From Salinispora vitiensis (GTDB lineage Bacteria > Actinomycetota > Actinomycetes > Mycobacteriales > Micromonosporaceae), in assembly GCF_000378825.1 (NCBI RefSeq), contig NZ_KB900388.1, positions 3,374,426 through 3,438,425 of the forward strand: DNA of 64,000 nucleotides, in the 5' to 3' direction. Under the pieces are notes generated by a model, which saw nothing but the letters and a program-made list of their open reading frames with translations, did not search any database and had not been told where the DNA came from. Each line of letters opens with the position of its first letter. Positions within the stretch are counted from its first letter, which is position 1. This document shows positions 1 through 7,069 of this stretch, piece by piece. Position numbers and translations under genes: made by a program.

Positions 1-92
1 CGCCAGGCTCGCACCAAGGGAACGTGTAAACGCGCGCTTGCTCATGTCGCAGATCGGGCGTAGGTCACTGCTGCAAGCCGCCACCGATAGGA

Positions 93-614
93 CTACCGGC
101 TGTCTTCCCACCGTGCGGCTGCCCACGCTCTTTCGAACTCATCACGATCGATTTCCTGGTTCGGCAACTGCGGATCGAAAAGATCTACCATCGGCGGATT
201 CAAGGGCCAATCATCGGCATCCGTCTTAATCCCGGTGCCGTCCTCGGCGACCTCCACCTGCCGGACACGGCGACCGTCCGGCCCGACCTCCATCAGGTAC
301 GTCGCCGGCTCGTCGTCGTCCCACAACTGGCGCAAGAACAGCACCTGCTTGTCGGCGAGCGCGCCGAAACCGGGCAGCGCGCGCTGCTTGTCGCGCATCG
401 CGCGTAGTCCGTCCAAACCAGCAGGAAGAGTCGCCGCACCGATGTCCACCTCGTCGAGATCCCAGCCCTCGGCGCGCGCGACAGCGGCGGGGTCGTCGAC
501 GACCTCAACCTCGGCGAAGGCTTCCTGCACCTCGCGGACCGACCTGGCGCGAATCCACCACCACAGGCCGCCCATGCCGTAGTCGTGAAGAACGAGGTAT
601 CGCTGCGTCGACAT
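93..614 (-). CDS. Conserved hypothetical protein, 173 aa
   Basis: No function recognised. The protein begins MSTQRYLVLHDYGMGG and is acidic and tryptophan-rich, with a WWW run near residue 19 and many Asp/Glu in its second half. It has no signal peptide or membrane segment and looks like a small soluble cytoplasmic protein. The frame stays open upstream to 713, but residue composition becomes less protein-like there, so I use the ATG at 614; no strong ribosome site decides the start. It lies on the tRNA-distal side of an integrase remnant, so it may be cargo of an old integrated element (inference). Confidence 0.6.
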   Translation of the reverse strand: MSTQRYLVLHDYGMGGLWWWIRARSVREVQEAFAEVEVVDDPAAVARAEGWDLDEVDIGAATLPAGLDGLRAMRDKQRALPGFGALADKQVLFLRQLWDDDEPATYLMEVGPDGRRVRQVEVAEDGTGIKTDADDWPLNPPMVDLFDPQLPNQEIDRDEFERAWAAARWEDSR

Positions 615-827
615 CACATCATCATGCCTAGCAAGCGTTCCATGCTGCCGACTGGGGCGACTGGTCGCTGCCCCTTCGCTCATGCCGCCGATCGTGCGTT
701 CGCCGGCCGTCACTTTTGCGTGGATCGGGTTGGGCTACCGCCGTAGAGCCGGACAGTTCCTCTTGGGCCTCTCTCCGCCGCGGTAACCGGCGGGACGCAC
801 GCCAGGCGAGAGCCACACCAACCAGCG

Positions 828-1217
828 GTGGCAGCCGCGATGAGAGCGACCCCACCAGTCATCTCGACCAAGGACCATGGGCTGGTGTTCTGTCGCCCGG
901 ACGGGCTACCCCTTCGACCGGATCGGATCACGGTGGAGTTCGAGCAGCATGTGGTGGAGTGCGGCCTACCGATGGTTCGGTTGCCTGACACGCGGCATGG
1001 CGCGTGTTCGCTGATGCTGGCTGGTGGCGTTGCAATCGAGGTCGTTCAGTTGATCCTCGGGCATTCGACGCCGGAGGTCACGCGCCGGGTGTACGCGCAC
1101 CTGATGCGCCGGACAACCGCGCAACAGGTCGAAGAAGCGGTCAAACTCTTGACTCGTTACCGGCCCCACAGAGAGCCGCGTGAGCAATCCGTGAGCAACC
1201 CCGGGGCTGAACGGTGA
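828..1217 (+). pseudogene. Tyrosine recombinase (integrase) C-terminal remnant
   Basis: Only the C-terminal part of the catalytic domain of a phage/ICE-type tyrosine recombinase remains. Box II survives as LPDTRHGACSLMLAGG, where the usual H-x-x-R histidine is replaced by proline. The region LGHSTPEVTRRVYAHL keeps the Leu-Gly-His and the nucleophilic tyrosine. The N-terminal core-binding domain and the first catalytic arginine are missing. Upstream DNA (about 620-827) holds no continuing frame of this type. It points toward the 3' end of the minus-strand tRNA-Phe 77 bp away, the usual integrase/attachment-site layout. The visible protein is probably non-functional. Confidence 0.75.
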
Positions 1218-1240
1218 GCCGACCACCAGCAAAGCAAAGA

Positions 1241-1268
1241 TCCCCACCTACGTTTCCGCTGGTGGGGA
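1241..1268 (+). terminator. Possible hairpin after the integrase remnant
   Basis: TCCCCACC (1241-1248) pairs perfectly with GGTGGGGA (1261-1268) across a 12-nt loop. A competing pairing CCACCAGC/GCTGGTGG overlaps it. There is no T tract, so termination is plausible but unproven. Confidence 0.35.
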
Positions 1269-1293
1269 CCGTATAGCCCGGCGAAAGGCTATG

Positions 1294-1367
1294 TGGCCAG
1301 GGACGGGGTCGAACCGTCGACCTTCCGATTTTCAGTCGGACGCTCGTACCAACTGAGCTACCTGGCC
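1294..1367 (-). tRNA. tRNA-Phe (GAA)
   Basis: The reverse strand folds as a full cloverleaf. The acceptor GGCCAGG pairs with CCTGGCC, followed by discriminator A. The anticodon arm TCCGA-CTGAAAA-TCGGA gives anticodon GAA. The T arm is GACGG/CCGTC around a GGTTCGA-type loop. CCA is not encoded. An integrase remnant next to the 3' end marks this as a likely attachment site of an old integrative element. Confidence 0.96.
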
Positions 1368-1468
1368 GCGCTTCGGGTCATGATACCCGCCCGTCGAGGT
1401 CGCCGATGGCCGGGGCACCTGCCCGATATGTCGAAGGCCGCGCGTGCTGGCGCGGCCTTCGACGTTTG

Positions 1469-1542
1469 CGGTCCTGACGGGACTTGAACCCGCGACCTCC
1501 GCCTTGACAGGGCGGCGAGCACTCCAACTGCTCCACAGGACC
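1469..1542 (-). tRNA. tRNA-Asp (GTC)
   Basis: The acceptor GGTCCTG pairs with CAGGACC and the discriminator is G, as expected for tRNA-Asp. The anticodon arm CCGCC-CTGTCAA-GGCGG gives GTC. CCA is not encoded. It sits in a same-strand tRNA group with Phe and Glu. Confidence 0.96.
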
Positions 1543-1568
1543 TTGCTCATCCGACCGAGGTCGGACCG

Positions 1569-1641
1569 TGCCCCCAACGGGATTCGAACCCGTGCTACCG
1601 CCTTGAAAGGGCGGCGTCCTGGGCCGCTAGACGATGAGGGC
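1569..1641 (-). tRNA. tRNA-Glu (TTC)
   Basis: The acceptor GCCCTCA pairs with TGGGGGC (one G-T pair) and the discriminator is A. The anticodon arm CCGCC-CTTTCAA-GGCGG gives TTC. CCA is not encoded. This is the first gene of the leftward Glu-Asp-Phe tRNA group. Confidence 0.96.
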
Positions 1642-1824
1642 GGCCCCGCCATCATTGCACACTCACAACTTCTGACGGTCTTGCTCCCATCCGGCCCCGC
1701 CGGAGGCTTAGAAAGCATACGTGATGGCCGGCCGCTCAACCAAACCGGTCCCGGCGCTCCCCGCCGGAACGGAAACCCGCAGGTGAGACCCAGGCTCCGG
1801 GCCGGCTCGGCACCGCAGCCGCCC

Positions 1825-2799
1825 CTACCCCGCGGCCGGCTGGTCCAGCGAGTCGCGTACGGCTGCGGCGAGCGAGAGCGCCTCGGCGAGGTCCACCGGA
1901 CGCACCACCCCGGCAGGGAGGCTGTCCGCCCGCCAGCCCGGTCCGACCGCGAAGACCAGCAGCGGCCGATGGGGGCCCGCGAGCAGGGCGGTGAGCTGGG
2001 TGGGATCGGCGGTGCTCCGCGTCTGCGACCACAGCACGACCGCAGCCGGCCCGGTACGGTTGACCGCCTCCAGCAGCGCCCGCACCGGCACTCGGGCCCC
2101 GAGCAGCCGGTGGGCGATCCCAGTTTCGGCCAGCGCCGCGCCGAGCGCCTCCAGCGGCAGACTGTGCTGCTCCTCGTCGGCGCAGGAGAGCAGGATGCGA
2201 GGCGGCCCGTGGGGCGCGTGCGCGCGGACCACGGCGGCGAACGCCTCCGACACGCAGCGGGACACCAGGTGCTCGACCTCGATCAGCGCCGCGGTGGCGG
2301 CGTGCCGTTCACCGATCCCGGCGAGCACTGGTCGCAGCAGCGTGTCCCAGGTGGTGACCACGCCGTCGGTGCGAATGGCGCGGTCGATCACCTCGTTGAT
2401 GGCGTTGGAGTCAAGTCGCATGGCGGCCCGGGCCAGCCCCCGGGCGGCCGGGCCGGACCGGCCCACCGGGATTGTCGCGCCGCCGCCGTCGCGCGCCCCC
2501 CGCCTCTCGATCCGGGGACCGGGACCGGGAGCGGGAGCGGGAGCGGGAGCGGGAGCGGGAAGCGCGGCGTCGGGGGCCTGGACGGCCCAACGGGCGGCCT
2601 CGGCCGGGGCGACCCCGTTGGCGGTGAGCCGCCGCATGGTCTCCAGGCGGGCGAGGTCGGCCGGGGTGTAGCGGCGGTGGTGCCCGGGGACGTGCTCACT
2701 GGGCCCGAGCCCGTAGCGCTGATGCCAGGTGCGCAGGGTCGTCACCGCGACGCCCAGCCGGCGGGCGACGGTGCCAGCGCTCAGTGCCTCATCCGCCAC
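1825..2799 (-). CDS. MerR-family regulator with B12-binding domain (CarH/LitR type)
   Basis: An N-terminal winged-helix MerR domain (about residues 7-55, with RRLGVAVTTLRTWHQRYG) is followed by a Pro-Ala linker (79-95) and a C-terminal cobalamin-binding module (about 120-320). CarH/LitR proteins repress carotenoid genes in the dark through adenosylcobalamin and release DNA in light. The E-Q-H at 200-202 fits the lower-ligand His. E166-H167 fits the E-H of the W-x9-EH motif, but the conserved Trp is His156 here. The GTG at 2799 has GGAG 7 nt upstream and lies inside the 3' end of idi (11-bp overlap), so it is the last gene of the crtE-crtI-idi operon. Control of the crt genes is inferred from context. 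Confidence 0.83.
   Translation of the reverse strand: MADEALSAGTVARRLGVAVTTLRTWHQRYGLGPSEHVPGHHRRYTPADLARLETMRRLTANGVAPAEAARWAVQAPDAALPAPAPAPAPAPGPGPRIERRGARDGGGATIPVGRSGPAARGLARAAMRLDSNAINEVIDRAIRTDGVVTTWDTLLRPVLAGIGERHAATAALIEVEHLVSRCVSEAFAAVVRAHAPHGPPRILLSCADEEQHSLPLEALGAALAETGIAHRLLGARVPVRALLEAVNRTGPAAVVLWSQTRSTADPTQLTALLAGPHRPLLVFAVGPGWRADSLPAGVVRPVDLAEALSLAAAVRDSLDQPAAG
2526..2559 (-). repeat. Hexanucleotide repeat in the MerR linker
   Basis: About five and a half tandem copies of CGGGAG (plus strand) encode the alternating Pro-Ala linker between the DNA-binding and cobalamin domains. A pure in-frame hexamer repeat of this sort could change length without changing frame. Confidence 0.8.
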
Positions 2800-3403
2800 C
2801 TGGCCGCTCCGGAGCGTCCTCGGCCGCCAGCGGGGGCTGACGCAGGTCTGGCTGACGCAGGGTGGGCCCGCCCGGGTGAAGCAGCCGGTTGAGCACCCCA
2901 CCCAACCACGGGGCGTACGCGGGAGGGTCGGCGTCGAGCTCCGCGGCGAGCACGGCCGGGGGCACCCAGCGCAGCTCGGCGACCTCCTCCGGATCCGGAC
3001 GCAGCGGGGCGTGGGCCGGCAGGTCGCCCCGGAGGACGTGGTCGTACTCGAACTCGACCCTGCCGGTGGTCGGGTCCTCGGCCCGGTAGATGTAGCTGCC
3101 GACCTCGGTCAGCTCGACCGGGGCGGCGCCCAGCTCCTCGCCGAGCCGGCGGTTGGCGGCGATCGTCAACGGCTCGCCGGGCAGCGGGTGGCCGCAGCAG
3201 GCATTGGCCCAGCGCAGCGGGAAGCGGGTCTTCACCGCGGCCCGGCGCTGGAGCAGGACTCGGCCGTCGGGGTCGACGAGTAGCACCGAGAAGGCCCGGT
3301 GCAGCCGCCCCGGCGGCTGGTGCGCGGCCCGCACCGTGGTCTGACCGGTCACCACGCCGGCCTCGTCCACCAGCTCGACCAGGTGGGCTTCCCGGCCGGT
3401 CAC
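2789..3403 (-). CDS. idi: Isopentenyl-diphosphate delta-isomerase, type 1
   Basis: This 204-aa NUDIX-fold protein interconverts isopentenyl and dimethylallyl diphosphate, balancing substrates for GGPP synthesis by the neighbouring CrtE. Visible motifs are WANACCGHP (residues 65-73, active-site Cys69 as in TNTCCSHP of the family) and FEYDHVL with the catalytic Glu region. The length is slightly above the E. coli enzyme. The GTG start at 3403 has AGGAG 7 nt upstream and overlaps the crtI stop codon as GTGA, indicating translational coupling. The 3' end overlaps the MerR gene by 11 bp. The frame remains open far upstream, but that part is antisense to crtI. Confidence 0.93.
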   Translation of the reverse strand: MTGREAHLVELVDEAGVVTGQTTVRAAHQPPGRLHRAFSVLLVDPDGRVLLQRRAAVKTRFPLRWANACCGHPLPGEPLTIAANRRLGEELGAAPVELTEVGSYIYRAEDPTTGRVEFEYDHVLRGDLPAHAPLRPDPEEVAELRWVPPAVLAAELDADPPAYAPWLGGVLNRLLHPGGPTLRQPDLRQPPLAAEDAPERPGGG

Positions 3404-4878
3404 GAAGGGTCTCCTGTCACCCGCGCGGCGGCGAGCTTGCCGGAGATCAGCACCATCGGCACCCCGACTCCGGGCTGGGTGCCCGAGCCGACGAAGACCA
3501 CGTTCGCGAGGCCGCGGTGCAGGGTGGGCGGGCGGAACGGCCCGGTCTGGAAGAGGCTGTGCGCGGCGGCGAACGGCGTGCCGGCGGCCATGCCCTGCTC
3601 CGCCCACTCGGCGGGGGTGACCGTCCGCAGCACCTCGATGCCGTCGCCGAAGCCCACGTAGCCCCGCTCCTCCAGTGTTCGCACCAGCCGGTCGGCGTAG
3701 CGGTCGGCGAGGCCACCCCGCCAGTCGAAGGGGGCCCGGTCGAGGTTCGGCACCGGCGCCAGCACGTAGTAGGCGTGCCGGTCGGCGGGGGCCACCGACG
3801 GGTCGGTCCGGCTCGGGTTGGTGACCAGCAGCGACGGGTCGCTCATCAGTTCGCCCCGACGGATGACTTCGTCAAAGGTGCCGCGCCACGCCCGCCCGAA
3901 GTGGATGTTGTGGTGGGCGATCTTCGCATAGCCCTGCGTCGACCCGACGTGCAGGACCACGCAGGAGGGGGAGTAGGTCAACCGGCGGTGCCGGGTCTGG
4001 AGCAGTTCCCGGTGCGCCACCGGCAGGTCCGGGTTGAGCACCACCACGTCGGCGGGGACGAACTCCCCGCTGGCGGTACGGACACCGGTCGCCCGGTCGG
4101 CGGCGGTCTCCACCTGGGTCACGGTGGTGTCGTACCGGAGCTGCACCCCGTGTTTCTCGGCGGCGCCGGCCATGGCCCGGGAGACGGCGTGGATGCCGCC
4201 GCGCGGAAAGTGCACCCCGGCGACGGAGTCGAGGTACGCGATAACCGCGTAGATGGCGAGCGCGTCGTGCGGCGCGAGCCCGGCGTACATCGCCTGGAAG
4301 GAGAAGACGCGCTGGGTACGCGGGTCCCGGAAGAACTGGTTGATCTTCGTTTGGAGCCGCCGGAAGGCGCCGCCGGCGAGTAGCTTCAGCAGGTTCCCGG
4401 TGAGCAGGTCGGTGGGGGCGTCCAGGTTGCGTTCGATGAAGTCGGCCCGTTCGAGGCGCCACAGCTCGCGGGCGTAGTCGACGAAGCGGAGGTAGCCGTC
4501 GGCCTCCCGCGGACCGCAGACCTTCGCGATCTCGGCGGCCATCCGGGTCGTGTCGGTGATCACGTCCAGGGTGGAGCCGTCCGGATAGTACGCCCGGTAG
4601 GCGGGGTCGAGTGGGCTCAGTTCGAGCCAGTCGTCGAGCTCCTCACCGACGGCGTGCAGCGCCTCGGCGATCAGGTCCGGCATGGTCAGCACCGTGGGTC
4701 CGGTGTCGAAGTCGTACCCGTTGACGCTGAGCCGACCGGCCCGACCACCCGGCACCGGCTCGCGTTCCAGCACTGTCACCTGGCGACCGCTGCCGGCTAG
4801 GTGCAGCGCGCAGGCCAGCCCGCCGAGCCCGGCACCGACGATCACCACTCGGTCCGTACGCCCGCGTACCGTGCGCAC
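3400..4878 (-). CDS. crtI: Phytoene desaturase
   Basis: FAD-dependent phytoene desaturase of about 492 aa, the usual CrtI length. It introduces double bases-forming desaturations into phytoene to give coloured carotenes at the membrane. The N-terminal dinucleotide fold is VVIVGAGLGGLACALHLAGSG (GxGxxG at residues 15-20), followed by a PGGRAG motif. The C-terminal CrtI signature VGSGTQPGVGVPMVLISGK is present. I prefer the GTG at 4878, which has a perfect AGGAGG 7 nt upstream; an in-frame ATG at 4911 would overlap the crtE stop and add 11 residues. It sits second in the crtE-crtI-idi-merR operon. Confidence 0.92.
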   Translation of the reverse strand: MRTVRGRTDRVVIVGAGLGGLACALHLAGSGRQVTVLEREPVPGGRAGRLSVNGYDFDTGPTVLTMPDLIAEALHAVGEELDDWLELSPLDPAYRAYYPDGSTLDVITDTTRMAAEIAKVCGPREADGYLRFVDYARELWRLERADFIERNLDAPTDLLTGNLLKLLAGGAFRRLQTKINQFFRDPRTQRVFSFQAMYAGLAPHDALAIYAVIAYLDSVAGVHFPRGGIHAVSRAMAGAAEKHGVQLRYDTTVTQVETAADRATGVRTASGEFVPADVVVLNPDLPVAHRELLQTRHRRLTYSPSCVVLHVGSTQGYAKIAHHNIHFGRAWRGTFDEVIRRGELMSDPSLLVTNPSRTDPSVAPADRHAYYVLAPVPNLDRAPFDWRGGLADRYADRLVRTLEERGYVGFGDGIEVLRTVTPAEWAEQGMAAGTPFAAAHSLFQTGPFRPPTLHRGLANVVFVGSGTQPGVGVPMVLISGKLAAARVTGDPS

Positions 4879-4907
4879 CTGACCACCTCCTCGGGAAGAC
4901 GCGCCCA

Positions 4908-6074
4908 TCATGCTCGCCGGTGGGTGGCGACGGTCGCGAGGCCGGCGAGCGCGGTCCGCGCGGTGTCATCGATCGCTGGAGCGGCGAGGGCGTCGAGCGC
5001 CTCGGCGACCCGATCGGAGATCATCTGCTCGACCTGGGCGACGGCACCGGTCGCCGCGACCACCTCCGCCAGTCGGGTGACCTCCCGGTCGTCCGCGCCC
5101 GCGCCGACTTGGTCCAGGGCGCGACGCTGCGCGGAGTCGGCCCGACTGCGGGCCAGCATCAGCAGCGCGGTCGGCTTGCCGGTACGCAGATCGTCACCGG
5201 CGGGTTTACCGGTGGTGGCCGGGTCGCCGTAGACGCCGAGCAGGTCGTCGCAGAGTTGGAACGCCTCGCCGACGGCCTGGCCGTAGCGGGTGTACGCCGC
5301 GAGCAGTGGGGAGTCGGCGCCGACGCCGGCCAGCCGGGCGCCGAAGAGCAGCGGCCACCGCACCGTGTAGCTGGCGGTTTTGTAGCGGGCGACCTGCAGG
5401 GCCCGCTCCACCGACCAGTTCGTCGGGTCGCTCTCGCCGAGGACGTCGAGGTATTGCCCGGCGACGGTCTCCACCCGCATCTGGTCGTAGCAGCGCCGGA
5501 CCTCCAGCAGCCGGGCCGGCGGCAGGGCGGCCTGCGCGAGGAGCCGGTCGGCCCAGACCAGGCAGAGGTCGCCGACGAGGATGGCGACGTTCTCGCCGAA
5601 TTTGTCGGAGTCGCCGCGCCGCCCGGCCGCGGCGTGCTGGGCGGCGACCGCGACGTGTGCGGTGGGCCGGCCACGTCGGGTGGCGGAGGAGTCCATCACG
5701 TCGTCGTGGGTGAGCGCGAAGGCGTGCAGCAACTCCAGCGCGGCGAGCGCCGGCAGCACGGGGGGCAGCGGCTCGGCGTCGCCGACCACGCCCCGCCATC
5801 CCCAGTAGGCGAAGGTCGGACGGAGCCGTTTTCCGCCGGCCAACACGCTGTCGCGGGCGATGGTGGCGAACTCGCCGGCGCTCGGGTCGATCGCGGCCAG
5901 TGCGTCGATCTCGGTGTTGAGGAAGTCGACGAGGGTGTCGTCAACCGCGGCGACGATCTCCCCGGTGTAGGCGGCCAAGCGGGCGCGGACCGAGTCGGTT
6001 TCGCCACCACGGCGGGCCGGGATGACCCGGGGGGCTTTACCCACAACTGCGTCGTTGGCCATGCGCGGGAGCAT
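4908..6074 (-). CDS. crtE: Polyprenyl (GGPP) synthase
   Basis: Class I trans-prenyltransferase, 388 aa. GGKRLRP is at residues 80-86, the first Asp-rich motif DDVMD at 124-128, and the second (DDLLGVYGD) at 276-284. These bind Mg-diphosphate during condensation of IPP with allylic diphosphate. Given crtI and crtB beside it, the product is most likely geranylgeranyl diphosphate for carotenoids; chain length is inferred. It is the first gene of the leftward crt operon. The ATG at 6074 has no convincing Shine-Dalgarno site and directly follows TAGGAT, so the message may be leaderless or may start at the second ATG (6062). Confidence 0.9.
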   Translation of the reverse strand: MLPRMANDAVVGKAPRVIPARRGGETDSVRARLAAYTGEIVAAVDDTLVDFLNTEIDALAAIDPSAGEFATIARDSVLAGGKRLRPTFAYWGWRGVVGDAEPLPPVLPALAALELLHAFALTHDDVMDSSATRRGRPTAHVAVAAQHAAAGRRGDSDKFGENVAILVGDLCLVWADRLLAQAALPPARLLEVRRCYDQMRVETVAGQYLDVLGESDPTNWSVERALQVARYKTASYTVRWPLLFGARLAGVGADSPLLAAYTRYGQAVGEAFQLCDDLLGVYGDPATTGKPAGDDLRTGKPTALLMLARSRADSAQRRALDQVGAGADDREVTRLAEVVAATGAVAQVEQMISDRVAEALDALAAPAIDDTARTALAGLATVATHRRA

Positions 6075-6127
6075 ATCCTAGGGTTACGAGTTGCGTCGAT
6101 TCATGCGTCGATTTTAGGGAGGGGCCG
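6075..6127. promoter_or_regulatory. Divergent crtE/crtB control region with direct repeats
   Basis: Only 53 bp separate the divergent starts of crtE and crtB. It contains two identical direct repeats TGCGTCGATT (6092-6101 and 6104-6113, 12-bp period). TAGGAT on the minus strand abuts the crtE ATG and resembles a -10 element. Tandem direct repeats are the operator type used by CarH-like regulators (described with an 11-bp period), and such a regulator is encoded in this operon. The assignment is inference. Confidence 0.5.
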
Positions 6128-7060
6128 GTGGACACGGATCTCACCGCCGCCTACGACCGATGCCGTGAGCTGCACCGTCACCACGGCCGCACCTACTATC
6201 TCGCCACCCGGCTGCTTCCCACGTGGAAACGGCGACATGTACATGCTTTGTACGGTTTCACCCGCTACGCGGATGAGATTGTTGACCGAACCGAGGAGTT
6301 GCCCGCGGCGCTGCGGGCCGCCCAGCTGGACGACTGGGCCGCGCGGTTCCTCGCCGGCCTGCACGGTGAGCCGGTCACCGACCCACTGCTCCCCGCCGTG
6401 CTACACACCATCGCCGTCTTCGACCTGAACCGAGACGACTTCGCGTCGTTTCTGCGCAGCATGGCGATGGACCTGACCGTCAGCTCCTACCCCACCTACG
6501 CCGACCTGCTCCACTACATGGAGGGCTCCGCCGCCGTCATCGGCACGATGATGCTGCCGATCCTCGGCAGTGCCGACCCGGTCGCCGCCCGCGAGCCCGC
6601 CCGCCAGCTCGGCTTCGCCTTCCAACTGACAAACTTCATCCGGGACGTTGCCGAAGACCTCGACCGTGGCCGGACGTACCTGCCGGACGCGGACCTGGCC
6701 CGCTTCGACGTCACCCGCGACGATCTCCTGGCCGCGCGCGCCGCCGGCCGGACCAGCGAACCGATCCGGGAACTGATCCGCTACGAGGTGACTCGGGCCC
6801 AGGCGCACTACGCCGCCGCCGCACCCGGGGTCACCCTGCTCGACCCCGCCTCGCAGGCCTGCATCCGCACCGCCTACACGCTCTACGGCGGCATCCTCGA
6901 CGAGGTCGCCGAGCAGGACTTCGATGTCTTCGCCCGCCGGGCCCGGGTGCCGCAGCACCACCGGCTCACGGAGACCGCCCGGGCCCTGCTCACCCGAACC
7001 GGCACTCCCGTCCGGGTGCCCGGTCCACCATTGATGACACTCACCCGGACCGGTCCCTAG
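6128..7060 (+). CDS. crtB: Phytoene synthase
   Basis: Squalene/phytoene synthase family, 310 aa, joining two GGPP molecules to phytoene. The two Asp-rich substrate-binding motifs are DEIVD (residues 49-53) and DVAED (173-177, within NFIRDVAEDLDRGRTYLP). The GTG start at 6128 is preceded by a strong GGGAGGGG ribosome site. It is transcribed away from crtE, probably from the shared divergent control region, and supplies the substrate for CrtI. No cyclase or glycosyltransferase for carotenoid tailoring is visible in this window, so the end product cannot be told. Confidence 0.94.
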   Translation: MDTDLTAAYDRCRELHRHHGRTYYLATRLLPTWKRRHVHALYGFTRYADEIVDRTEELPAALRAAQLDDWAARFLAGLHGEPVTDPLLPAVLHTIAVFDLNRDDFASFLRSMAMDLTVSSYPTYADLLHYMEGSAAVIGTMMLPILGSADPVAAREPARQLGFAFQLTNFIRDVAEDLDRGRTYLPDADLARFDVTRDDLLAARAAGRTSEPIRELIRYEVTRAQAHYAAAAPGVTLLDPASQACIRTAYTLYGGILDEVAEQDFDVFARRARVPQHHRLTETARALLTRTGTPVRVPGPPLMTLTRTGP

Positions 7061-7069
7061 GCTGACAGG

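Noticed and set aside
1444-2892. Plus-strand open frame of 482 codons over tRNA and the MerR gene
   Set aside because: It runs through two tRNA genes and antisense to the MerR-B12 protein; no domain seen.
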